From Lineus longissimus (Eukaryota > Nemertea > Pilidiophora > Heteronemertea > Lineidae), in NCBI RefSeq assembly GCF_910592395.1, contig NC_088322.1, positions 4,709,431 to 4,773,430 of the forward strand: 64,000 nt of DNA. The letters run 5' to 3'. Numbering within the stretch: position 1 is the first letter of the stretch; each line of letters starts with the position of its first letter. Below the pieces are notes generated by a model. That model searched no databases. It was given only the letters and a program-made list of their open reading frames with translations, and had not been told where the DNA came from. This document shows, one piece after another, positions 10,136 to 19,559 of the stretch. The position numbers and the translations under genes are program-made.

Positions 10136-11219
10136 TAGTACCAGAAGCTTGTGTTTTGAACAATCAGGTGACTGCAAATCTTATGTAAATAAAATGACCA
10201 GGGCCATTGTGCTCACCTGTCGATATGAAAGGGAGTGTGAGGAAGAACTTGTCATTGTTAGGGGTTAATCATGCAATAGTTGTGGGATGGTGTGGTTTGT
10301 CTTGAAAAATCATACCATTGCCAAGAAAAGGTTCTTTAGATTACACACTTAGCATTAGCAATAGCACTACCAGCAGCCTCTGGAGAAATGACCGAATTAT
10401 CCACCAAAGTTGGGTTCTCATTCTTGTAGTGGTACCATGTTTTGACATCATTTTGTATGCTTTAGCACACAAGATGCACTGTCATGACTGTCAAGTGTCA
10501 CTCAAAACATCACAACTAAGTTAGGTCTACCTCGGGGAAATATCAGCCTCGGCTTATCATGAGCTGAAAAAGGTAAAGTGCAAAACACAAATTGCCAACC
10601 TACAATATATATTCTATGAGTAAGAGGGATTAAGGATTAAGTATAGGTCAGAACACCATGACATCATCGAGACGTTATGACAATATCGAGTCCAACACTT
10701 ACAGCTGTCATTAGTGTCAAGACACTCCCTGAATGTCTTTTTTCATTCAGCAGGCACAATGCACACACCAATTCGCCACGTCAACAATAAAGCCTGCCCT
10801 GCCCAAGGCTTGGGTAGTAAATATAAGACTAGTATAACTATAAGAAGAGAAAGATCATCAATTTAGTCAACTCATACTCCTGGTCCTATTAGCAGATAGC
10901 GAAAATGTCCATGCATGTAGGCCCCTGTAATGGCATACATGGCATGCATGTGCATAGGCCTACTCCATGTACTCGAAGTGAAAATTGGGTTGTGGGGCCT
11001 TATCTATTACAAAAGATTTGCTAACAATCACGAGTTTACGTATGAATATTACATTCAAATAGCTTGGATCACCGTTAGCAATCATATTATCATATTACCA
11101 GTTGACATCGTGTGTTAACTTATTTACTTTTGGACTTTGGATTCACGTACTACACACTCAGTCATGTCAGTGGATGTGTCTCCCGCATGCATTTGCTACA
11201 ACGTTAGTTCTGTACATTT
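10136..11219. other. Internal region of the nested element, no gene seen
   Basis: Only short frames without family resemblance occur. No tandem repeat or terminal inverted repeat was found in this stretch. Confidence 0.4.
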
Positions 11220-12860
11220 ATACAGCGGGTGAACGGAGCATGGAAATCACTGAGAAAAATGGTTGTTTGAGCACTCGCGACACATTTACAAAAGTTAAAG
11301 CAACTATTTTTAGTGAATGTTTACCCGATGAGTAGTGTCTACGTCATTACAACCCATCAAAATGAGTTTAAAAGCGCATAGTGTAACGAAAGGTTCTGGC
11401 TTGACTCTAATCTCAATCCAATGACGGCATCTGCCATTTTGCCATAATGTCGAAACTTCGGGATCGTCAAATAGAATGGACATCTTATAATTTCTGACAC
11501 ACACTGCTACCGTTTTCTTCATCCATGGAGGTATTATAAAGACATCTTAGGCAAAATTAAGATAAGCATTTCATTGACAAAGAGTGATTACGAGAATCGA
11601 CTGGAGCTCTGATGTTGGATGGGAGATGCAAGGTTTTTGTTCGATTCTGAATTGAGTGTAGCTCAGCCCTTCTCCCCAGGTGATCTCTGATTGTCATGTG
11701 GTCAGATAATGTTGAAATCCAGCAGTCAGCCATCATGTCCCGACCATGCATGCATGCCATCACTGTTATACTGATATAGAGTAGGCTATAGTATAACATA
11801 TGAAAAAACATAGTTACAAGACAGCCCTATGGTCGGATTCATAAGTAAATGTCAATGCCCTTTTGGGCCGCTGCGCAAAAACTACTGGGCCGATTTCTTC
11901 AAAGTTTGGTTTTTCTTGAATCGAATTTCGGGACCCAAGAGGATTTTCATATTTCAGTAACCATGGTTACGAAATAATTTTGTTTGTATGTATTGGTGTA
12001 CATTGACATAGTGTATTGATTTTGACATTTTCTCCTCTGTACTGCTTATTTCTGGATGCATTTTGCTGAAATGTTCAGGTTAATTTTTTTTTCGTGTGTA
12101 TCTTTAAAGCTGCCAAGTTTCATTTAGAACTATCCATCAAAAAAAATCGGGCCCTCCAGATTCCCCCAAAATGGCCAACCCAAAGGGCTCCAAAGTTGAC
12201 AATTTTTTTCTTTATAATTTGCAAATCTCTAACCTGGAAATTGTGTTGGGTCCCGGAATTAGATTCAAGAAAAACCAAACTTTGAAGAAATCGGCTCAAT
12301 AGTTTTTGCACAGCGACCCAGAAGGGCAGTGTCAGTGACATTTACTTATGAATCCGACTATAGGCCTAACTATGACAGCTGTGCTACACTTTGATCATTA
12401 TCATCATCTACTTTAGTCAACCAGCTCAGATGAGCTTTCTTGGGGCAGCGATCGGTAACGGTGAACTCCTTCCGACCCAACAGGCAAATGATTACATTCG
12501 TGTCTCCGTGTATCATGGATTCATGTGTATACTAACACCGTTGTTGTGTTGACACACTGACTGACTCTGTGTACATTTCTACAGCGACGAAAAACGATCA
12601 CAAAAATGGTTCTTTTTAAGCACTCGTGACATGTTTACAAAAATTAAAGCAAGTGTTTTTAGTAGAGGTTTACCTGATGAGTAGCGTCTGGGTGATTATA
12701 AACCATTAACTTGTGTTTAAAAGCCCACATTGTAACGAAAGGTTCCGGCTTGACGCTAATCTCCAATGACGGCAGCAGCCATTTTGCCATACTCTCGAAA
12801 CTTTGGGATCGTCAAATGCAATGGAAATCACATAATTTCTGACACACACTGCTACAATTC
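11220..12860 (+). repeat. ~290-bp direct repeats flanking a MITE
   Basis: The segment at about 11220-11510 is repeated at about 12560-12860 in the same orientation, including AACGAAAGGTTC, GCCATTTTGCCATA and TAATTTCTGACACACACTGC. Divergence is moderate (I estimate 10-20 percent by eye). Between them sits the inverted-repeat element at 11830-12360. The pair could be a tandem duplication later opened by the MITE, or two copies of one dispersed repeat. Confidence 0.7.
11830..12360. mobile_element. MITE with ~115-bp terminal inverted repeats, TA target site
   Basis: The left arm (11830-11941) and right arm (12246-12360) are inverted copies. They share GTCGGATTCATAAGTAAATG, GCCGATTTCTTCAAAG and TTTGGTTTTTCTTGAAT among others. 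TA flanks both ends (11828-11829 and 12361-12362), as expected for Tc1/mariner-type insertion. The ~300-bp centre has no transposase, so the element is non-autonomous. Small ORFs of 63-73 codons on both strands are by-products of the inverted arms. Confidence 0.75.
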
Positions 12861-13189
12861 ATCATTTTATTGTTCTTTCACAGTATTATTACGCCACCCC
12901 GATTCGCAAGGCAGCTTGTACCAACTGGCTCTGCATTGACTATCCCCATTCCAAGCCGAAGAACAGTGTGACAAGTTTCTCATTCCACCTTCCAATCACA
13001 GTCAAAATTTTCTAAAACAACCGGCAATGAGGACAAACTAATCATCTCAAACCAATCACAAGAATGTAATCAACACATACGACCTCATCCGAAGAGCGGA
13101 TGATTAAGTTTTAGCATTGATTCAAGGTCATTTAATTCCTTCTTCGTCTCGCTTCAAATTCATAAAATGGCTGTCTTCCATACTTGTAG

Positions 13190-13926
13190 TTTGCAGATCT
13201 AGTGGCGCAGTACAACACTGCGTATCTGGGATACCCGACGGATTGCCTCGAACCGCGAAATTCAAAACTGCTGGCAATGTGCCAACTGACATTTTTGCAC
13301 AATACCGCCACCTAGTGATACGAAACGAAATTAATCTATTAAATATCGAAACCTCTATATCAGGCTGACCTCTAAAACTTCATTTCAAACTTCAATCTGC
13401 TGGAATAAAGAAAATGGGCTTTTTTAACCTTGACCTACTTATACCTGAATAGTAGGTCACACTGACCTAAATCTGTGTCAACATGTAGAGATGCCCAATA
13501 GGTGTCTACATATCAAATTTAGAGAGTCTATGAACAATAGCAAAAAAACGTGCCATGATCAAAGAAATTTTAGAGTTCGACCTCTGTGACCTTGAAATGA
13601 AGGTCAAATCAAAAACTCGTGTGATATGTGATGTTATTAGATACACCCACCATAAAATTTTCATCGCTCTAGCTTTAACCATAAGCTTCAAAATGACAAA
13701 AATAGGTTTTCAAAGAGCGCCCTCTATATGGCAGACCAGCGGTCAAATTGCACTGATTTTCATTCTGAAGGAAGGTCTTGCCTAGGGGTACCCACACACC
13801 AAGTATGAACTTTCTGGGTCAAGCGGTTAAGAAACGTGCTACGATTTTGTCAAAAGTTAACGACGGACGACGACGACGGACGCCAGACGCCGCGGTATCG
13901 TATAAGCTCACCTGACAGGTGAGCTA
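13190..13926 (+). repeat. Copy 2 of the 302-bp-monomer family, with terminal hairpin
   Basis: This copy contains a single monomer (about 13500-13860), with the shared TTAAGAAACGTGC and CCTCTGTGACCTTGAAA phrases. A GACGACGGACG-rich stretch follows, ending in the hairpin AGCTCACCTG-A-CAGGTGAGCT (about 13904-13925) followed by AATAAG. A 3' hairpin near CTAA with internal tandem monomers is reminiscent of non-autonomous Helitron/Helentron-type elements. That classification is inference; the left end is not defined. Confidence 0.6.
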
Positions 13927-14714
13927 ATAAGAAAGCTGCACGAGCCAGGCTAAAGAAACATGACAAAGACCGTAAAGTATAAGTTTTTATGGGCAATCTC
14001 GAAATCATCTCGCAAAGTGATGAACAGTGACCCCTGTATTAGCCACTATTGTCAAGTGTCATGCAGTCATAATCTCCTTAAAATCTACCTTTAACTTTGA
14101 ATCATTGTCTTTCTGTGTTTGTGAAGACGGGAATAATGTGTGTTTTGGATAAGTACTGGATAGGAACATCCAGCCTTAAATTGTTGTCGTTGTGATTGGA
14201 TGCGAAGTACTGGATAGGAACCATCCACCCTCAAACTCTTTATATTAAATAGACAACTGTTGTGTAACTTGAATGAGTGTAAGTCATTCACCTTGTTTTA
14301 TCTTGAGACTGAACTCAACTCAGTGACTGCCTACTCCATACGTGAACGCTAAAACATCTCAATGGTCATGGGGGACGCCTTGTGTACCATTGCAAAACTT
14401 TTACGTAAATCGAACCTTGTAGCGTAAAACCTACAAACCTGGATGAGCAGATACGCTGAAGACGATGTTCGAATACGAGACGCGAAACCAGAGCAGATTC
14501 CGACACGAGGATTGATGATACGGAACATACGATGAGGAACAATATAACGAGGAACGATTTTATATATACGAGGATGATCAGGATTAAACTATTACAATGT
14601 ACTGACAATGACAATTATGTGGTTAACTCACTTTGTGACTTTGTGATCCATGAACAGTGTTTATGAAATAGCGAACTCTTTTGGACAATATTCTTTTGAC
14701 TACTCGTGTAATAA
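13927..14714. other. Internal region of the nested element, no gene seen
   Basis: A short imperfect direct repeat (AAGTACTGGATAGGAAC, near 14150 and 14206) is visible. No coding frame of note and no other structure were found. Confidence 0.4.
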
Positions 14715-15595
14715 CGGTGTATTCCTGTTTCGCCTATTCCTGTTCCGCCTATTCCTGTTCCGCCTATTCCTGTTTCGCCTATTCAAATGTATTGCTAACC
14801 TCCCCACAGACGTAGGAATATGAATCGTCCCTTACTATAGTGTTAAAGGCTATCATTAAGAATAAAGTCTGAAATAATGGATTTAGCGACATGTCAATTA
14901 TTTCAGTATTATTCGGAATAACTTTGGAAAATTATACATAGCTTACATCGGCTTATGTTTTAGCTTATTTTAAAAGGCAAGAAATAAAATAGTAAGAAAA
15001 TTTTACCCTTTCATCAGATTTGAGAAAGGTTTCTTAGGCCTGCATTTTATATTGTGGATTCTCTTTCTTTTGTCTTAGTCAGTAACTGGCTTCGTAATAG
15101 AAAGAATACCTATAGCTACATTGTTCTTTACTATGACATGGGTTTTACAGCTGATTTTGATTAAATAATTATGAGAATGTACAGTATTATGTATTTTTAT
15201 CAAAAAGTCATGAATTCCTGTTTTTATAAAATAAGCGACTGCTTTACTCTACTTAATCTATTAGTTTTTACTGTGTGTCAGTATGGTCATATGGTCAAAT
15301 AAGTCCCGGCCTGTCCCCGCTTTCAAGGTGACTCTTTCAAAACGGTCATGGCATGGTTTGTTAACAAAGTTGATGGCATTTGATTAGTCAAATTGTCATC
15401 ACATCGTTAACATCATCCAATTGTCCCCTCACGTTTTCCCCATAAAATGGACATGCATCCCTAAGGTTCCCCCTGGGAGAGTCGATTTATTGTAGGGGTA
15501 CTGGAAAGTAGGCGAAACAGGAATAGGCGAAACAGGAATAGGCGAAACAGGAATTTTGTAGGCGAAACAGGAATAGGCGAAACAGGCATAAACCG
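14715..15595. mobile_element. 881-bp MITE with subterminal 15-bp repeats
   Basis: The ends read CGGTGTATTCCTGTTTCGCC and, inverted, CGGTTTATGCCTGTTTCGCC (18 of 20 match). TAATAA is duplicated directly outside (14709-14714 and 15596-15601). Each end continues into tandem copies of a 15-bp unit, CTATTCCTGTTTCGC. There are about four copies on the left (14721-14782) and five on the right (15510-15587), so the termini could fold into a long stem. The centre is AT-rich and non-coding. The 6-bp duplication is unusual for the common MITE superfamilies, so I leave the class open. Confidence 0.75.
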
Positions 15596-15887
15596 TAATA
15601 ACGAGGTGTGATTTTTGACGGTGGTCTAGTGTGATTTTTTGTCTTTGTGTTACAGTAAGCATAGTTGACTGAAGTTTTATGTACTGATGGGGACATCAAT
15701 TTTCGTTTGTGGGGGCATTGTGAGGATATTTAGAGTTCTTGCATTTGCTTGTATTAATTGAACATTTTTCATCGTCAAAGTTTTGCATATATCTATATTT
15801 GTACAGTACTTGTAAACTTTACAATTCCTATATTTCACTTGGATTTTATATGTTGATGGGGACATCAATATTTCGTTTGTGGGGCAA

Positions 15888-16535
15888 TGTGACAATATTA
15901 GGAATTGCTTACTATATCTGTAATTATTATTTCTGTGTTTCTCTCTAGCCCTGGTGAACCCAGACACCCAGGATCGTTAACCGTTCCATTGTTTCATAAT
16001 CTTTATCTCTTAAGCTGTTTCTTCCTGATTAGCAGCTGGTTAGGCTCCTGCCCTTGGCCCTGTCTGATAATCTTGTATTGATGCTGCTGTGTACTGATTG
16101 GTTGTTTCCTTAATTACTGAGTGCTAGTTGGCTCAGAGCCTGATACTTGGGCTAGGCTATTTACCCATTAGGGGTGTGTGTAATTAGGTATAAATGATGA
16201 TGTTCAGATGTTTTTAGTGAGTCCTGGCAGATCCAGAAAGCCAGCCTTTGCCCTCTGTAGCTAAACAAGACATTTCTCTTGAAAAGCACCAGAGCATTTT
16301 AATTGACTTCACCCTTGACCTTACAGCATGGCAAGATCTCTTTATATCAACTCTTGTTGATACTTTGTTGTGCGCCTTATTTTGTAATGTTTTAGTGTCG
16401 GTTGTAGATATGAGGTTAGAGTGACGTGGATAATAAATAATGTAATCTTAGTTGGTTTAGTCTGTGGGTTCGAGTTCAGAGTTGCAAGAAGTTTATACGG
16501 TGACAAAAAATATTATAAGCCCTTTTACCGCTACA
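15888..16535 (+). repeat. 3' LTR of the nested element
   Basis: 648 bp, TG to CA, the partner of 8665-9373. Just upstream, GATGGGGACATCAATATTTC and GTTTGTGGGG occur at about 15857-15884 and again at about 15688-15716. They may be remains of a polypurine tract, duplicated with the LTR edge. Directly after the LTR comes the target duplicate CCCT (16536-16539). Confidence 0.9.
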
Positions 16536-16539
16536 CCCT

Positions 16540-17488
16540 TATGACTAACATCTTAGACCATGTTCAGCATCTAAATGTGGATGTTGCACAGAAGATAGAT
16601 GCGCACATGCATTTGATTTGTCAGTTTCAGATTCTCCAACCTACACACTCAGCATTTCGCATGGGAAAAACTAAGCGGGCTCTGTTGTCCTTCATTGGCA
16701 ACCTATCAAAGTCACTTTTTGGGACAGCCACCACTAAGGACTTAGAAGTCTTAGCACGGCATGTCCAGTCCATGCTGTCCAGAAACACAAGGCTGTTTAA
16801 CGCCATGAAACAACACGAGTCAGGATTCTCCTCTTTCATGTCACGTACTGAACATAGGTTCCATGACATTGTAGTACAGTTAGCTTCAGAGAGGCGTGCA
16901 CTTGAAACCCTGTCCCAAAAATACGACACTTATTTGGCTGATACACAAGCTGCTTTCGCAATAACTTCTGTTTATACGGCTGAAGTGATTAAATCTGTAA
17001 GGGCCATATCGGACCAAATGGATAGTTTACTAGACTCTGTAATTCAACTCTCCTAGGGAAAGATTCCACCTAGGTTATTGACGCCCGACACTTTGACAAA
17101 TGCATTGACTGATATTCAAACCAGATTAACCCAACAGTTCCCAGAATTCAGGTTGATTAAGACTAATCCAACAGATTATTATAGACAGGCTGATTTTATG
17201 GTTGCTAGGACTCATGAGGTGATGTACGTCACAGTTAAGTTTCCGATGTCGGCCCAGAATGGTATGAAACTGTTCCGTATTATATCTCTTCCCTTGCCGA
17301 TTAACCACACATCAACTCATGCAACGCAGCTACTTGATTTGCCTGAATTCTTAGCTATCAGCTCAACCAATAGTCACTATTCCTTACTCAATCATGGAGA
17401 TTTCCTGTCGTGTAGTGTAAGTAACCCCATGTACCACAACAAAAACATTGCAATCGAACCAATTTCGAATATACATCTTATGCACTAG
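16540..17488 (+). pseudogene. env: Env, central part with furin-like site and fusion-protein-like region
   Basis: The continuation of the frame interrupted at 8664. After about 40 codons there is a basic cleavage-like motif (KTKR), followed at once by ALLSFIGNLSKSLFGTA. This resembles the hydrophobic fusion-peptide region of gypsy env and baculovirus-F-type fusion proteins. A long helical, coiled-coil-like stretch runs to about 17050. An in-frame TAG lies at 17054-17056; the same frame is open behind it to 17488, so it is a single nonsense position. In the family this protein mediates membrane fusion; this copy is broken in several places and split by the nested element. Confidence 0.7.
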
Positions 17489-18273
17489 CCTTGTTCCATA
17501 ATTCCAAACAAAACGTTGATAAAATCTGTGATTTCCGTTTTCGTACTGATTTATTACAACCTACACTTATGGAAATTACCCCCGGGTCTGTATTAGTATA
17601 TAACACGCCTTCCATGACTATCCGATGTCCAAATGGAACCAAAACTCATGAAGCTTGTTCATTGTGCCTTCTCAAGGTGTCATGTCGTTGTTCGGCGTCA
17701 TCCAGATCTCATTACTTGCCCCCTAGCTTGCAGAGCTGTACAGTGGCACTCTCTGATAAACCTGTTACGACGTCATACCCAGTAAATTTGGCATTATTGC
17801 GAAACTTCTTTTCAGAGGCACTAACGTCTGACATCTTTGGGAATACTACCTTTCCCTCTCCAATTTCGGTTGAAGTGCCTCCCTTCAAGTTATTCAAATC
17901 AAGCTTCTCATCTTTCCTGTTTCAAGATCGACAGAGCGATCTGAGTTTTCGAAAGATGGCAGAAAGTGCTAAAAGACGCGAAGTCATTTTTCAGAACTTG
18001 GCAGAGCCTGTCATTGATGGTCAAATTGCTATTTCTAGTAGCTGGTTTGACACAAGATCCCTTCTCCCTATAGCCTCAGTAGTTACGGCATCAGTGTCAT
18101 TGATTCTATTTATCTTGACCTATTTAAAGATGAAGAAGCTTGCGGCCATGGTGCTAGTCCTCCTAAGCCAGGCACAGGCAATCAAAGCCACTCCACCAAA
18201 GGTGCCGAGCTTCAACTTCAATCTGATGAGTAAGCCCACATCAGCTACTGAAGATGTCCAACCCATGCAATAA
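17489..18273 (+). pseudogene. env: Env, C-terminal part with transmembrane segment
   Basis: The reading frame changes near 17488 and continues open for about 260 codons. A cysteine-rich cluster (at about 17626-17745) fits the disulfide-bonded stem of the fusion-protein family. N-glycosylation sites are present. Near 18055-18125 a hydrophobic segment (LLPIASVVTASVSLILFIL) followed by Lys-rich TYLKMKK is a convincing membrane anchor. A second hydrophobic stretch follows at once, then a short tail ending in TAA at 18271-18273. No ATG is expected because this is the downstream part of env. Confidence 0.7.
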
Positions 18274-18276
18274 GAG

Positions 18277-18816
18277 ATGCTTATGGCAGTTGCCATTGTA
18301 GTTCTTCAAGCCTTTCTAGTTGTATGCCTTCTTTCCTTGTTAGTGTTCTTGTACAAGAAGTTCAGGAATCAGGTCAACACAACCCATCTAGTCATGGAAC
18401 TAACAAATGGAATTCAATCGATAATGATTAATATAGTGCAACTACCAGTTTGTGCAGGTAATCTGCAAATTCTCTATCCAACAGAAATCCATGACATTGA
18501 CATCACGGGACGTTTCTTCCCTAAACTGGGTTATAAGCTGGTTAATTTAAAACTCACAAATACTCTAAACCAACAGTCCGTAAATGTTCCAACTCAAATG
18601 CGAATATTTCCTCTTCAAGCAAGGACAATTAAACGAATCACAGCCAAACCGTTTACTGCTCACCTCCTAATACAACACTGTGGAATGTATCAATACATCG
18701 TACCAATGAAACATGCAACTGTGCCAACTACAGACAACTGTCAGAACCAGGTTAATGATGACACGACACACCAAAATTCCAACATGTGGCCAAGTTTGGG
18801 AGAATTTCAAGAGTGA
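18277..18816 (+). CDS. Unidentified single-pass membrane protein ORF behind env
   Basis: 179 codons starting ATG three bases after the env stop, in the same frame. The first ~33 residues are a strong hydrophobic segment (AIVVLQAFLVVCLLSLLVFL) followed by basic YKKFRNQ. This could be a signal-anchor or, if the TAA at 18271 is a mutation, a further membrane segment of env. The remaining ~145 residues look like a folded soluble domain with alternating hydrophobic positions (for example MRIFPLQARTIKRITAKPF). I recognise no family. It may be an accessory gene of the element or the true C-terminus of env. Confidence 0.5.
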   Translation: MLMAVAIVVLQAFLVVCLLSLLVFLYKKFRNQVNTTHLVMELTNGIQSIMINIVQLPVCAGNLQILYPTEIHDIDITGRFFPKLGYKLVNLKLTNTLNQQSVNVPTQMRIFPLQARTIKRITAKPFTAHLLIQHCGMYQYIVPMKHATVPTTDNCQNQVNDDTTHQNSNMWPSLGEFQE

Positions 18817-19559
18817 GCAGGAGTATTGAGTTTGAAATACAAAACTAACCGGTAGTAGACATGTATGTTCTAACAATTATAGGATTTTGTATCTATCAGT
18901 ATCTCAGATAGACGGTGTGATATGCAGGTTTGCCCTATATCGAGGACTTCCCGGGAGTGACGAAGTTACGCTTTTTTTCCTGTGTCATGAGCCGAGTGCC
19001 TGGACCGAAGTAAAACAATAGAGATGGCCTAGAATCAGGAGTAGGTCACATTCCATCGATTTCGCGCACTTTTCAATGGTGATGAGTGTTAGCAGTCGTG
19101 TATTTCATGAGTTCTTCGTAAAAGCATTTTATTGGAATTACAGTGGATATTATCATCAAAACAGCACAGGTTTGTAATCGTTTATAATAAAGTTTTCTAT
19201 TAAGGAATCTTACAATGCAGGCCTACATTTTTGGATTTGAAGTCCTCTATGAAATCCGGTCTACTTTTTCACTTCAACATCAACATAAGGATAGGCTACT
19301 CGGGCCTTTTTCATCAGGTCCTTTCTTCTCCCATGGTTCAGATTCGATGGTTCAGACAATTAGGTCGATCAGTAGATATCTTCGGTTACAAGCTTTTCAT
19401 TTTAACACCCCGTCGTCATACGCAGTGATTGGGAAGAGAGCAAAACAAATTTCTTGGTTCACAAATAAATATCGCTACCACTTAGATATAAAAATCATTC
19501 CACACAATGACAGTCTCTCCGTGGCCCTTGTGCAAGTGAGCGTAGGGTAGAGTGGCCAC
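18817..19559. other. No gene recognised; expected place of the missing 3' LTR
   Basis: The sequence after the last gypsy ORF does not repeat the region before gag, so no 3' LTR is found. A 111-codon frame (19215-19550) shows no family features and I do not call it a gene. Confidence 0.35.

Larger units (their letters stand above)
8665..16535 (+). mobile_element. Nested LTR element without recognisable pol (LARD-like)
   Basis: Two LTRs that begin TGTGACAATATTAGG and end CCGCTACA lie at 8665-9373 and 15888-16535. A 4-bp target duplication CCCT flanks the whole. The internal part holds one gag-like ORF and otherwise small repeats; no protease, RT or integrase motif is present in any frame. It could be a large retrotransposon derivative mobilised by another element, or an element that lost pol when other repeats inserted. 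Its orientation is the same as that of the host gypsy element. Confidence 0.88.
3000..18816 (+). mobile_element. Degenerate Ty3/gypsy-type endogenous element with env, split by a nested LTR element
   Basis: The order is gag, aspartic protease, RT, RNase H, integrase, chromodomain-like tail, env, which is that of Ty3/gypsy elements that acquired an envelope (errantivirus-like). The frames are broken: amber codon between gag and protease (4367-4369), frame change near 4705-4725, internal deletion in RT near 5395, TAG at 6191-6193, TGA at 7397-7399, and in env a TAG at 17054-17056, a frame change near 17488 and TAA at 18271-18273. An LTR element occupies 8665-16535. The 3' LTR is not visible, so the element is probably truncated on that side. 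It is not expected to be active. Confidence 0.85.

Noticed and set aside
18817-19215. 3' LTR of the gypsy element
   Set aside because: I compared it by eye with the TATATAA/AATAAA region before gag and found no shared stretch.
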